Below are positions 26,595 through 35,132 of a stretch of DNA of 40,702 nt, one piece after another. The notes beneath the pieces were generated by a model. That model was not told the origin of the DNA and did not search any database. It saw only the letters and a program-made list of their open reading frames with translations. Numbering within the stretch: position 1 is the first letter of the stretch; every line of letters begins with the position of its first letter. The position numbers were made by a program, and so were the translations under genes. The stretch comes from an uncultured Chromatiaceae bacterium (GTDB lineage: Bacteria > Pseudomonadota > Gammaproteobacteria > Chromatiales > Chromatiaceae): positions 1 to 40,702 of the forward strand of contig CALALB010000029.1 in the NCBI GenBank assembly GCA_937923175.1. Direction: 5' to 3'.

Positions 26595-26606
26595 TCACCG
26601 CGGTGA
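26595..26606. repeat. Perfect 12-bp palindrome after dcd
   Basis: TCACCGCGGTGA is a perfect palindrome preceded by ATTT and is close to the hairpins after ygfX and the galE-like gene, but it has no T-tract on the plus strand. Confidence 0.45.
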
Positions 26607-26666
26607 CGGTGCTTGCTTCGGAATGACCCAGGGGAGGGCGCTACGCGAGCCCCCCGCCTTTCCCGC

Positions 26667-26757
26667 CATTGCGAGGCGCGCAGCGCCGAGACAATCCACA
26701 GGGTGACTGCCGTTCGCTGGTATTGGATTGCTTCGGGGGCTTCGCCCCCGCGCAATG
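26667..26757. repeat. Dispersed inverted-repeat element (REP/MITE-like)
   Basis: The left arm starts CATTGCGAGG and ends GACAATCC (26667-26697). The right arm starts GGATTGCTTCGG and ends CGCAATG (26725-26757). The arms are inverted copies with imperfect inner parts, including a GGGGGC-TTC-GCCCCC hairpin in the right arm. CATTGCGAG...CAATCC / GGATTG...CGCAATG elements are a widespread non-autonomous repeat type in proteobacteria. It lies in the gap between convergent dcd and the DsrC-like gene; no gene is present there. Confidence 0.75.
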
Positions 26758-26841
26758 AGAAGGAGAGTCATTGTGCAGGCTGGTTGATGGAAGGGGCAAG
26801 GATGCCCGCAAGCCGCAAATCAATAGATCAAGATCAATAAA

Positions 26842-27180
26842 TCAATAACCGCCCTTGCGTTTAACCGCAGGTAATCCGGCGATCTTTGTCCCCTGCTTGG
26901 TCGGGGCCAGCGGGAAGAGCTGATAGAGATCCTTGCTGGTCAGCTTGGTTCCCCAGACCTCGCTCATGTGTTTAAGCACCACCCGTTCCATCGGTTGATT
27001 CTGATTGTTATTGATATATTCATCGCGCAGATAATGGATGACATCCCAGTGTTTATCGGTCAACTCAATCCCTTCGATCTCGGCCAGCTTGCGGGCGACA
27101 TCCTCATCCCAATCTAGATAATTCACTAAATAGCCATTTTCAGTGGTTTCGATCGTCCGACCATTGACTTCGATGGCCAT
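26842..27180 (-). CDS. DsrC/TusE-family protein lacking both C-terminal cysteines
   Basis: This is a 112-residue member of the DsrC/TusE/DsvC family (MAIEVNGRTIETTENGYLVNYLDWDEDVA...). In DsrC, two Cys on a mobile C-terminal arm carry sulfur between DsrAB and membrane partners, and TusE keeps one. Here the arm reads LAPTKQGTKIAGLPAVKRKGGY: the position before KIAGLP is Thr rather than Cys, and the last residues GGY replace the usual C-V end. It is therefore of the Cys-less type that has been called RspA and is thought to be regulatory. It cannot act as a sulfur carrier in the usual way. The ATG at 27180 is clear. It is transcribed in the same direction as, and 69 bp after, the nucleoside transporter gene. 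Confidence 0.85.
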   Translation of the reverse strand: MAIEVNGRTIETTENGYLVNYLDWDEDVARKLAEIEGIELTDKHWDVIHYLRDEYINNNQNQPMERVVLKHMSEVWGTKLTSKDLYQLFPLAPTKQGTKIAGLPAVKRKGGY

Positions 27181-27249
27181 GGGTATGACTCCTCGCCTAT
27201 CAATAACGGTTGATTGAGAGCAGCTGGGATATGCTTTTCAAGACCCAAA

Positions 27250-28497
27250 CTATAGCAAAACCGCCACGATCGTACCGGTCAGCAGGGTAGCAAGGGTACC
27301 AGCAAGGATCGATTTCAATCCCAAGGCGACGATCTCGGAACGCCGCTCAGGGGCAAGCGCCCCGAGTCCGCCGATCAGTATCCCCAGGCTTCCCAGATTG
27401 GCGAATCCGCACAGCGCATAGATCAGGATGATCCGGCTGCGCTCGCTCAAGACCTCAGGGCCCAGCTTGGCAAGTTCCAGATAGGCGACCAGCTCATTGA
27501 GAATGGTCTTGATCCCCATGAGCGCGCCGGCGGTTTGGGCCTCAGACCAGGGGATGCCGATCAGCCACATGACCGGCGCCATTGCCCAGCCGAGCAAACG
27601 CTGCGCCGTGATCGGCTCACCGCCCACCCCAGGCAGTAGGCCCAACAGTTGGTTGACCAGGCTGACCAGGGCGACCATGACGATCAGCATGGCGATGATA
27701 TTGAGCCAAAGCGGGATCGCCTCAAGGGTGCCGCGAGCGATGGCATCCATGGCGCCGTGGGCGGTGCGTTCGATCCGGGCAATGGGTTGGGATGGCTGGT
27801 GCCTAGGCTCCGGGATCAGGATGCCAGCGATCACCAGGGCACCAGGCGCATTGATCAGGGATGCGGTCAGGATATGGCCCAGGGCGTCAGGGACGGTTTC
27901 CTTGAGCAGGCTGGCATAGAGCACCATCACGGTCCCAGCGATGGTCGCCATGCCGCAGGTCATGACCCCGAAGAGTGCGGCGCGCGAAAGCCCCGGCACA
28001 TAAGGGCGGATCAAGAGCGGCGCCTCGGTCATGCCGACAAAGACATTGGCTGCTGCTGTCAATCCCAGGGGACCGCTGGTACCTAGGGTTCGGCCTAACA
28101 GCCAGGCAAAGGCCTGGACGATCACCGGTAGGACCCGCCAATAAAACAATAGGGCCGAGAGCGCGCTGATGACCAAAAGCAGGGGCAGGGCGCGAAAGGC
28201 CAACACGAAGCTGTGATGCGGATAGCGGGTCTCAAAGGGCGTTGCCCCGCCGCCCAGATAGCCGAACACCAGCTCGGTGCCCGCCTGGGTTGCGGTCTGG
28301 AGGGCGAGCACCAGTTGATTGAGGACCAGGAAGGCATCCTTGACTCCTGGCAGCTTAAGCAGCGCCAGGGCCAGGGCGAACTGAAGACCAACCCCTGCCA
28401 GTACCAGGCGCAGACGCACCCCGCGGCGGTCCTCACTCAACAGCCAGGCGATCCCCAGGAGGCTGACCAGCCCAAACAGGGGTTGCAGGGCCATCAT
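27250..28497 (-). CDS. CNT-family nucleoside transporter (NupC-like)
   Basis: This is a concentrative nucleoside:cation symporter of the inner membrane. The roughly 415-residue protein is almost wholly hydrophobic. The family core GLTAAANVFVGMTEAPLLIRPY, then GMATIAGTVMVLYA, and near the end ALCGFANLGSLGILIGGLGALAPERRSEI are present. The ATG at 28497 overlaps the hslO stop (ATGA), giving translational coupling; the open frame extends upstream only into hslO. Substrate range cannot be read. Confidence 0.92.
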   Translation of the reverse strand: MMALQPLFGLVSLLGIAWLLSEDRRGVRLRLVLAGVGLQFALALALLKLPGVKDAFLVLNQLVLALQTATQAGTELVFGYLGGGATPFETRYPHHSFVLAFRALPLLLVISALSALLFYWRVLPVIVQAFAWLLGRTLGTSGPLGLTAAANVFVGMTEAPLLIRPYVPGLSRAALFGVMTCGMATIAGTVMVLYASLLKETVPDALGHILTASLINAPGALVIAGILIPEPRHQPSQPIARIERTAHGAMDAIARGTLEAIPLWLNIIAMLIVMVALVSLVNQLLGLLPGVGGEPITAQRLLGWAMAPVMWLIGIPWSEAQTAGALMGIKTILNELVAYLELAKLGPEVLSERSRIILIYALCGFANLGSLGILIGGLGALAPERRSEIVALGLKSILAGTLATLLTGTIVAVLL

Positions 28498-29366
28498 TGG
28501 CGGATGGCGGGGGGCGCGTGCTGGGTCGCGCTGGCAAGGAGTTGATGGACGTCCACTGCATCGAATCGATATTGCCGGTTGCAAAATTCGCATACTACCT
28601 CGACGACACCCTGCTCGGCGAGCACGGCTTTGACCTCGGCGGCATCGAGTAGACGCAGCATCCCGGCGATGCGGGTGCGCGAGCAGGTGCAGCGGAATGA
28701 AACCGGCTCCGGCTCAAACACCCGTACCCTCTCCTCGTGAAAAAGCCGATGGAGCAGGGTCTCAGTGGACAATTCGATCAACTCACCAGGGGTGAGGGTG
28801 GCGCTTAAGAGTCCCAAGCGCAGCCAGTCCTCCTGGCTCGCTCCGCCGTCGGGCAGGCGTTGCAAAAGCAGACCAGCGGCACGGTTGGGGACTGCGGCTA
28901 GCCACAGACGGGTTGGGATCTGCTCGGAACGTTCGAAATAGTGCTCTAGCGATTCGCTAAAACTCGCCCCCAGCAAGGGCACCACCCCCTGATAGGGCTG
29001 ACCCTGACCCTGATCGATGGTCAAGACCAACTGACCACTGCCGAACTGATCCTCCAGGTTCCCAGCCGGCGGGACCTCGCCTGACCAGCGTGCAAGCCCG
29101 CGGATAGTGGGCATCTGGGTGGCCTGGGCGACCAGGGTATGGATCGGGCCCGAACCTTGGACCTGGAGGATCAGCGACCCTTTGAACTTGATGGTTGCCG
29201 CGAGCAGGGTTACAGCGGCGAGCGCCTCGCCGAGGCGGGCCGCGACAGGTTCGGTATAGGGATGGATCTGCTGGATGGCGCGCCAGCTCGCATCCAGATG
29301 GACCAGATTGCCGCGAATACCTACCTGCTCAAATACGAATCGCGCCAGGATATCCGAATCGTTCAT
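28494..29366 (-). CDS. hslO: Hsp33 redox-regulated chaperone
   Basis: This is a cytosolic holdase chaperone that is activated when its zinc-bound Cys are oxidised under heat and oxidant stress. The 290-residue protein has the four zinc Cys at about 226 and 228 (FRCTC) and 259 and 262 (CEFC), matching the CxC...CxxC family pattern. The ATG at 29366 is preceded by GGAGG; the frame extends 14 codons further but without a ribosome-binding site. The stop overlaps the start of the transporter gene. Confidence 0.95.
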   Translation of the reverse strand: MNDSDILARFVFEQVGIRGNLVHLDASWRAIQQIHPYTEPVAARLGEALAAVTLLAATIKFKGSLILQVQGSGPIHTLVAQATQMPTIRGLARWSGEVPPAGNLEDQFGSGQLVLTIDQGQGQPYQGVVPLLGASFSESLEHYFERSEQIPTRLWLAAVPNRAAGLLLQRLPDGGASQEDWLRLGLLSATLTPGELIELSTETLLHRLFHEERVRVFEPEPVSFRCTCSRTRIAGMLRLLDAAEVKAVLAEQGVVEVVCEFCNRQYRFDAVDVHQLLASATQHAPPAIRQ

Positions 29367-29408
29367 AAAGCCTCCACCGGGAAACCTGTGCCTGCAATCT
29401 TGGGTCAT

Positions 29409-30245
29409 TCACCCAAGCGTTGCCAAAAAGGCCTCGACTGCCGGTTCCAGGTCCCAATCGCCCGCCAAGACCGCCGGTTCGAAATCGCGCCGCCACAGCG
29501 GCATCAGCAATCGCGCCCGTTTCCATTCCTCAAATAGGATACGCGCGATCGGGCCGCCCTGATCGATAAACCCCAGGTCCCAGAAGTCGCGCTCGGCCTG
29601 GGCGCGGTCATAGGGAAAGCGCCGGATCTCCCAGTGCCAGGCGCCGCGGGCAAAGCTGAGCTGGACTAGGCTGCCGCGCGGATCGCCATCGAAAGGCGAG
29701 CCGACTGAGCCGACATTGAGGATCGGGAGCCCGTCGAGCACCCGAGCTAGAGGTCGATGGGTATGGGCGGTGATGAAGAGCGCCAGATCGGGCGGCAAGG
29801 TGCCGCGCAGCACCTCATCTGGAAGCTCGGCGGTGATCCCTTCGCGATTGCTGAGCATGGTGCCATGGGTGACATGGACCCAGCTGGAGGTATCAGGGGC
29901 ATGGAAGCAGAGATGATCCGGCCAGCCTTGCAGGGCATCGAGACGCGGTTGGATCTGGCGATAGGTCCAGTCAGCAAAGCGGCGCATCTCGGCCTCGAGC
30001 GCATTACGTGGGGGTTGGTGTCCGCAGCGCTGGACCCAGACCTCGTGATTACCACGGATCGGCAGCCAGCCATGGGCGCGTCTTAGGGTATCGAAGCGTT
30101 CGAGACAGGCGAGGCTGCTCGGACCGCGGTTGATCAAATCCCCAGCCATGATGACCAGGTCCGGGCCCCAGCCGAGGATCAGCTCGATGGCTGCATCCAG
30201 CGCTGGCAGATTGCCCTGGACATCGGAAAAGATGACGACCTTCAT
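29409..30245 (-). CDS. Calcineurin-like metallophosphoesterase
   Basis: This is a 278-residue two-metal phosphoesterase. Metal-binding motifs are GDLINRGP (near residue 35), GNHE (near 65) and AHTHRP toward the C-terminus. The first motif, usually D-x-H, reads SDVQGN (residues 7-12), so the His ligand is Gln; this variant occurs in some family members and need not abolish activity. The substrate is unknown. Its ATG overlaps the stop of the truncated MTH1187 gene by 4 bp, and hslO follows after 42 bp, so the three share an operon. Confidence 0.85.
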   Translation of the reverse strand: MKVVIFSDVQGNLPALDAAIELILGWGPDLVIMAGDLINRGPSSLACLERFDTLRRAHGWLPIRGNHEVWVQRCGHQPPRNALEAEMRRFADWTYRQIQPRLDALQGWPDHLCFHAPDTSSWVHVTHGTMLSNREGITAELPDEVLRGTLPPDLALFITAHTHRPLARVLDGLPILNVGSVGSPFDGDPRGSLVQLSFARGAWHWEIRRFPYDRAQAERDFWDLGFIDQGGPIARILFEEWKRARLLMPLWRRDFEPAVLAGDWDLEPAVEAFLATLG

Positions 30246-30466
30246 AGGCGATCCGCATCCGGTACCCTAAATTTGGTCTGCACTGATTCGATCTTGCGAA
30301 AAGGCCGCCCTGACAGGCACTCGCGGGTGTCGAATTTGGCAACTATATAGATCCGCTGGGTACCGAGTCGCTCGAGGAGCGTATTGGCCTGATCAATGAG
30401 GGCCAAGACCTCGCTGAGGGTCTCGGTCTCGATCTGAGTCCCCATTGGTGAGAGATGATAGGGCAA
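30242..30466 (-). pseudogene. 5'-truncated MTH1187 (UPF0045) thiamine-binding protein gene
   Basis: The frame reads GLPYHLSPMGTQIETETLSEVL and ends KIESVQTKF, which aligns with the last two thirds of MTH1187/UPF0045 proteins (G-L-x-Y-x-L-x-P-M-G-T-x-I-E...K-V-E-S-V). The first about 35 residues, which hold the leading beta strand and half of the ferredoxin-like fold, are missing. Upstream, a TAG stop lies four codons before the matching part, and repeat element C begins right there. Translation could start at TTG 30466 or ATG 30445. A short product may still be made, but the fold would be incomplete. It overlaps the phosphoesterase gene by 4 bp, which suggests it was once an ordinary operon member. 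Confidence 0.7.
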
Positions 30467-30476
30467 ACCGGTTTGC

Positions 30477-30600
30477 TATCAAGGACTGCGCTATCGGGCG
30501 CAGGGTTTTCTTGATCCGACGGGTCTTATTGGCCCCATTCGTCTCTGCCATGCGTCACTTTCCCGGCTGCGATCAAGACCCTCCCTGCCAAAGCGCCGCC
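30477..30600 (-). repeat. Copy C of the three-member ~126-nt repeat/structured element
   Basis: On the minus strand it starts GGCGGCGCT (30600-30592) and ends TCCTTGATA (30485-30477). It keeps the GGCAGGGAGGGTCTTG, GGGAAAGTGACGC and GGCAGAGAC blocks, and the 3' hairpin is CTGCGC-CCGATA-GCGCAG, a perfect 6-bp stem that differs in sequence from copy A. The GGGAAACC...GGGGCAGGAA block of copies A and B is not conserved. The element abuts the truncated MTH1187 frame. Confidence 0.7.
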
Positions 30601-30909
30601 ATTGTCATGGGTCATTGGAATCAGTGGCCCTCGCCCCGCTGCCGGGTCTTGTCCGAGAGGCCAAAAGCGGGGTGCGGCTGTGCTCAGGGGGTTCGACATG
30701 AGTGCTGTGATCCAGCTTGACGCATGCGAGGCAATACTGGGGTCTAGCTCCCATCCCGAGCTTTGGATGGACCTGGCCTCCCTTCGCCTGCGGGGATCCA
30801 TCGACATCTGATCGCGCAGGCGCTGTCTCCCCCTGATTGGCTCTTTAACCGACCGCGTCGATCGCGGGATTGCGCAGATCTCAGACGGTCCTGAGCCTTT
30901 CTGGGCGGT
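30601..30909. other. Intergenic stretch without a supported gene
   Basis: This stretch lies between repeat element C and the end of the kinase gene. A minus-strand frame starting near 30700 runs into the repeat and shows no family match. The missing 5' part of MTH1187 is not found here in any frame I checked. I see no clear terminator for the kinase gene. Confidence 0.5.
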
Positions 30910-31899
30910 TCAGCCAATCATCTGGAGGATAGCCCGAGTCTCCTCGGCAGGCATTCGGGGTCCAAACTGGGTGACGAGTTTCGCGGATGCCGCTGCCGCA
31001 AGCCGGCCAGCACGCCGATGATCAAATCCCTGGGTCAAACCATAAAGAAAGGCGCCGGCAAACATATCGCCGGCGCCGACCGTATCCACCGCCTTGACCC
31101 GCACCGGCGGGATCTCGATGAGCTCGGATCCATCCCATACCAGGGCGCCATCCGCCCCCAGGGTGATGACGAAGCTGTGCGCGAGGGTCTTGAAATATTC
31201 GACCGCCTGATTGAGGTCTTCTGAACCAGCCATCCCCATGGCCTCGAAGGCATTGGCAAATAGAAGATCCACTCCCCCGCCGATCATCTCTAGGAGGCCC
31301 CTTTTGAAATACTTGACCATATTAGGATCTGAGAGCGATAAGGCCGTTTTGACCCCTGAGGCCTCCGCGATCCGCTTGGCCTCGATGACCGTGGTGCGCG
31401 CCGAGTCTGAGGTCACCAGGTAACCCTCGGTGTAGAACCATGCTGAATCGCGCAGCGCCTCCTCAACCAGCTCCTGGGACGAAAGATTGCCGCTGATCCC
31501 CAAAAAGGTGCACAGGGTGCGCTCGGTGTCTGGGGTCACCAGGACCAGACAGCGCCCAGTATGCCCCTGATCCTTTTCGGTATGATGGTTGGTATCCACC
31601 CCTGCCGCAATCAGGTCGCGCATATAAAAATGCCCGAGCTCATCGTCGGCCACCTTGCAAGAATAGAAACAGCGTCCCCCGAATTGGGCACAGGCGATGA
31701 TCGAATTGGCCGCTGATCCACCGGATGCGCGCCGGTGCTGGTGCCCCTTTAGATGGGCCATGATCGCATCCTGCTGGTGTTCATCGACCAGGGTCATCAC
31801 CCCCTTGTCGATCCCCAGGATCCCCAAATCCTCGTGGGTCAGTTCATATTCCAGATCAACCAGGGCGTTGCCGATGCCATAGATGTGATAGTGCGCCAT
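30910..31899 (-). CDS. PfkB-family carbohydrate kinase (probable adenosine kinase)
   Basis: This is a cytosolic kinase of the ribokinase fold with 330 residues. The N-terminal GIGNALVDLEYELT, the substrate-lid GGSAANSIIACAQFGG and the C-terminal catalytic motif DTVGAGDMFAGAFLYG (Asp base, near residue 270) are all present. Proteins of this form in gammaproteobacteria are annotated as adenosine kinase or sugar kinase; the phosphorylated substrate cannot be fixed from sequence. The nearby nucleoside transporter makes a nucleoside reasonable. The open frame runs 160 codons further upstream but the family start is the ATG at 31899. Confidence 0.9.
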   Translation of the reverse strand: MAHYHIYGIGNALVDLEYELTHEDLGILGIDKGVMTLVDEHQQDAIMAHLKGHQHRRASGGSAANSIIACAQFGGRCFYSCKVADDELGHFYMRDLIAAGVDTNHHTEKDQGHTGRCLVLVTPDTERTLCTFLGISGNLSSQELVEEALRDSAWFYTEGYLVTSDSARTTVIEAKRIAEASGVKTALSLSDPNMVKYFKRGLLEMIGGGVDLLFANAFEAMGMAGSEDLNQAVEYFKTLAHSFVITLGADGALVWDGSELIEIPPVRVKAVDTVGAGDMFAGAFLYGLTQGFDHRRAGRLAAAASAKLVTQFGPRMPAEETRAILQMIG

Positions 31900-32944
31900 G
31901 AATATCCGCTGTCGTGACCTTATTGAATAGTGTTTTTTGATTGTAACTGTTGATCCGACCCAGAGACATCTGTGGAGACTGGGCAGAGGGCTGCGCTTTT
32001 GATGTTTCCCAAGAGGCAGTGCTAAGACATGACAGCGATCGCCGGTCAAGCTGGTCTTGATCTGCCTTGTCAGATGCCTCAAAGCCGCGTGGGGAGCATC
32101 TTTTCGGCCTGAGCTGCAAAGGGTACGGTTGGATCTGGGATGGCTGGTTTGATCCGCTGCAGAGGCGCTGGGTTGGCCAGGGGGTTCTGAGGATGCTGGC
32201 CCCTGTCTGGGCGCAGGAGTGCGGTTGCGACAACGTGCTGCTGGATGCCTAGACCCCGGAGGGTTGCGCATCGGCCCGTGCAGACCGATACCTGAGGCTA
32301 GGCAATCTCTGTATCCCGGTTGATCCTCAGCCAAGACTGCCAAACACCATCTCATCAGAAATCCATAGGCCAATGGCATAAGAATAATGTGATCGAAAAA
32401 CTGAGGCTCTCACATATTAAAGTTTTTTTCTGTATACTCGACTCGGCCGGGATAGATCCAAAAAATCCTTTATTGGTTTAAAAATATGCCTCAATGCCAC
32501 TGAATGTTAACCCTCTGGCACAGAGACTGCTCATCTCGAATCTTCCACTGGTATATAGGCTACTGGATCTTTTAAAGAATGTTTATACATCGATAATAGA
32601 CAATCGGTTTGAATCCCGCCCTTATCAGGTGTTTTCATGATCTGCTCCTTTGGCCTGAGATCATTAAATGCTATCGGTTTGATCCGGAGATTTTGCTTTG
32701 AGTTTGAGCGCTGTTTTCTGGAAGGAGCAGCTTACCAGGTAAAATGACGTATCCTGAGCCCAGATCCACTCAGCCCAATCAGTCCCACTGTGCTCGATGG
32801 GCTCGACCGACAGATGCGAGGATTGCCGGGGCCGGCGAGGGCAGGCATTGGGATAGGATCGGTCGTTTGGGTCGGGGGTTGGAGAGCGATCGCATCGCCG
32901 TGCCATTCACCCTCACCGTTATGCAATTGAATACAGGCAGATCC
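31900..32944. other. Gene-poor, partly AT-rich gap of about 1 kb
   Basis: No coding region is supported. The part 32370-32740 is clearly AT-richer than its surroundings and holds short runs of T and A and near-repeats CAATCGGTTTGAATCC (32602-32617) and CTATCGGTTTGATCC (32672-32686). It may hold promoters for the divergent kinase and small membrane-protein genes, or be a remnant of acquired DNA. The longer frames in it are biased-composition artefacts. Confidence 0.5.
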
Positions 32945-33457
32945 ATGAAACGCAGAGTCAATCCATTGTTGTTGATCGGTATAACCGGCGTTTCGATCAG
33001 CGGCGCCTTATTTGGGATGGATTATGGGCGGGCGATCGGCGGCAACCCCAGGATCTGGTGGACCCCGCAGGAGTTTGCGCTTCCCTTAGAACAGACAGCA
33101 GATCATTTTCAGCTCCTGATCGATGGCGAGCCGTTTGCCGAACATTTGGCGCGCAATTCGCTCACCGCCCTGGGTCCAGAGGGTCTTGCCTATTTTGTGA
33201 GGCCTGAGATGGTGCGGGTGCGTCTGAACAATTGGCCGCAGACCCAGGCCTCATTGTTCCATTTTGCGGTCTATTCGGCGTTTGGCCTGGGGGCGAGCCT
33301 GGCCTGTCTGATCCTGGGTCTAATCGAGTTTTTCCAGCGGCCACCAGGGCGCCGCCAGATGAATAGCGATCGGGCCGAGCGCAGCCTATTCCTGCAACAG
33401 GCAAACCCGCTTAAGCCAGATCGGGCAACAAGACCGTCTGCATGGCGGCGGGGATAA
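32945..33457 (+). CDS. Small two-TM membrane protein of unknown function
   Basis: This is a 170-residue protein with an N-terminal membrane segment (about residues 7-27), a short extracytoplasmic part of about 75 residues (PRIWWTPQEFALPLEQTADHF...VRLNNWPQ), a second hydrophobic segment (about 105-127), and a basic tail. I do not recognise the family. The ATG at 32945 precedes KRR and then the hydrophobic run; a start at 32921 is possible. Its last 47 bp overlap the convergent cydC gene, so the true end could have been extended by loss of an earlier stop. Confidence 0.6.
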   Translation: MKRRVNPLLLIGITGVSISGALFGMDYGRAIGGNPRIWWTPQEFALPLEQTADHFQLLIDGEPFAEHLARNSLTALGPEGLAYFVRPEMVRVRLNNWPQTQASLFHFAVYSAFGLGASLACLILGLIEFFQRPPGRRQMNSDRAERSLFLQQANPLKPDRATRPSAWRRG

Positions 33458-35132
33458 CCGACCGGTCCCCGCAGGCCACCACCCGCCCGCGCTCGAGGAC
33501 TAGGACCTGATCGACCCACTGAAGGCCTGCGGGGCGATGGGCGATTAGCAAGACGGTACGTCCGCGCATGAGACTATTGAGGGCCTGCATCAGATCGCGC
33601 TCGGTTGCTGGATCCAGTCCTTCGGTCGGCTCATCTAAGAGCAGGATCGGCGCATCCTTCAACAAGGCACGGGCGATGGCAATCCGGCGCGCCTGTCCCC
33701 CTGAGAGCCTCACCCCAGTCTCACCCACCCAGGTGTCATAGCCCTCGGGAAGAGCGGCAATAAAATCATGGACCTGGGCCGTGCGGCAGGCGGATTCGAT
33801 CTGGTCTTGGCTGGCTTGGGGGTTGGCGATCAACAGATTTTCGCGAATGGTGGTGGAAAACAGATGGGTGTGCTGGCTGACGACAGCGATGAAACGGCGC
33901 AGGTCATCGCCGCGAAACCTCCGGATGTCTTGGCCACCGATCTCAATGGTTCCACAGTCCGCCTCCCAGAAACGCAGCAGCAGATGAAAGAGGGTGGTCT
34001 TGCCAGAGCCGGTGGACCCGAGGATGGCGAGGCGTCCGCCCTCAGGTATCTGGAAATCGACCCCCACAAGCGCAGGTTCAGCGGCACCCGGATAGGTAAA
34101 GCTAAGACCCTGACAGCGGATGCCAAAGCGCTGGAGGCTAGGGGAGGGGGCAGAGGGGTCGGGCACCGCAGGCTGGGTATCGACAATGGCAAATAGACGC
34201 CTTGCCGCAGCAAGGGTCCGTCCCAGCATCTGAAAGGCTGTGGGTAAGGGGGCCACAGACTCGAAGCTGGCGATGATCAACAGGGCCAGCATCGCCAGAA
34301 CAGGCGGCTCAATCCGGCCGCCCTCGACCAGGGGGATAGCGATCCAGAGCATCACCCATAGGCTCAAACCCGCGCACAGACCGACACCTGCCTGGGTCAG
34401 ACCCTGGTCGCTGGCGATTTGCCTTTGCTCGGTGATCAGCTGTCTGCTCAACGCATCGATCCGCCTCGCCTGAGGTTCGGCTGCGCCATAGATGGTTAGC
34501 TCGGCAAGCCCCTGGATACCATCGATGACTACAGCGCGCAGGGCCCCCTCGTCCTCGGCCAGCCGTTTGCCTGGGATGCGCCCGCGCCGCTCAGCCCAGA
34601 CCGGCAGACCCAAGCCGGCCAATCCCCAGAAGATCAGGGCCGAAAGGGCCAATAGCGGATGCAGGCTCGCCAACAAGGCGCTCAAGAACAGGATCGCCAG
34701 GCTTGCCACTGCGACTGGCACCAGGACCCGCACATAAAGCCCATCCAGGGCATCGATATCGGCGCGGATGCGGCTTAGGAGATCCCCGCTGTGATATTGC
34801 TGGAGACGGGCCGGGGCGAGCGGCTCAAGATGCTCATAAAACCACACCCGCAGCCGTGCGATCAGCCGAAAGGTCGCCTCGTGATTGATCAGACGTTCGC
34901 CATAGCGCCCAACGGTGCGGATGATCGCGCTTGCGCGGATGAGGGCCGCGGGCGTGAAATAATTCATGGCAACCCCTGCTGTACCTGCTGCAGCCATAGC
35001 GGTCAAAAACCAACCGGCTGCGCTCATCAGGGCGATATTGGCCAATAGGGTGAGCAAGGCCACGCAGGTGCCAAGAAGCATCCAGCCGCGATAAGGGGCA
35101 TACAAGGACCATAACCGGCGAAGTGCGTTCAT
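33411..35132 (-). CDS. cydC: ABC exporter subunit CydC
   Basis: CydC and CydD form an inner-membrane ABC exporter of cysteine/glutathione (and heme-linked functions) needed for assembly of periplasmic cytochromes and cytochrome bd. The 573-residue protein has an N-terminal membrane domain and an ATPase domain with Walker A GSTGSGKTT near residue 371, signature LSGGQARRIAIARA and Walker B ILLLDEPTEGLD. The start overlaps the cydD stop by 4 bp (ATGA). The extreme C-terminus is overlapped by the small membrane-protein gene on the other strand. No cydAB gene is in the window. Confidence 0.94.
   Translation of the reverse strand: MNALRRLWSLYAPYRGWMLLGTCVALLTLLANIALMSAAGWFLTAMAAAGTAGVAMNYFTPAALIRASAIIRTVGRYGERLINHEATFRLIARLRVWFYEHLEPLAPARLQQYHSGDLLSRIRADIDALDGLYVRVLVPVAVASLAILFLSALLASLHPLLALSALIFWGLAGLGLPVWAERRGRIPGKRLAEDEGALRAVVIDGIQGLAELTIYGAAEPQARRIDALSRQLITEQRQIASDQGLTQAGVGLCAGLSLWVMLWIAIPLVEGGRIEPPVLAMLALLIIASFESVAPLPTAFQMLGRTLAAARRLFAIVDTQPAVPDPSAPSPSLQRFGIRCQGLSFTYPGAAEPALVGVDFQIPEGGRLAILGSTGSGKTTLFHLLLRFWEADCGTIEIGGQDIRRFRGDDLRRFIAVVSQHTHLFSTTIRENLLIANPQASQDQIESACRTAQVHDFIAALPEGYDTWVGETGVRLSGGQARRIAIARALLKDAPILLLDEPTEGLDPATERDLMQALNSLMRGRTVLLIAHRPAGLQWVDQVLVLERGRVVACGDRSVIPAAMQTVLLPDLA

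Noticed and set aside
32067-32252. Small plus-strand frame in the 1-kb gap
   Set aside because: No ribosome-binding site, no family likeness, and it overlaps other equally open random frames.
31900-32379. 160-codon upstream extension of the PfkB-kinase frame
   Set aside because: No family match and Pro/Arg/Ser-rich shadow composition; the kinase begins with its conserved N-terminus at 31899.
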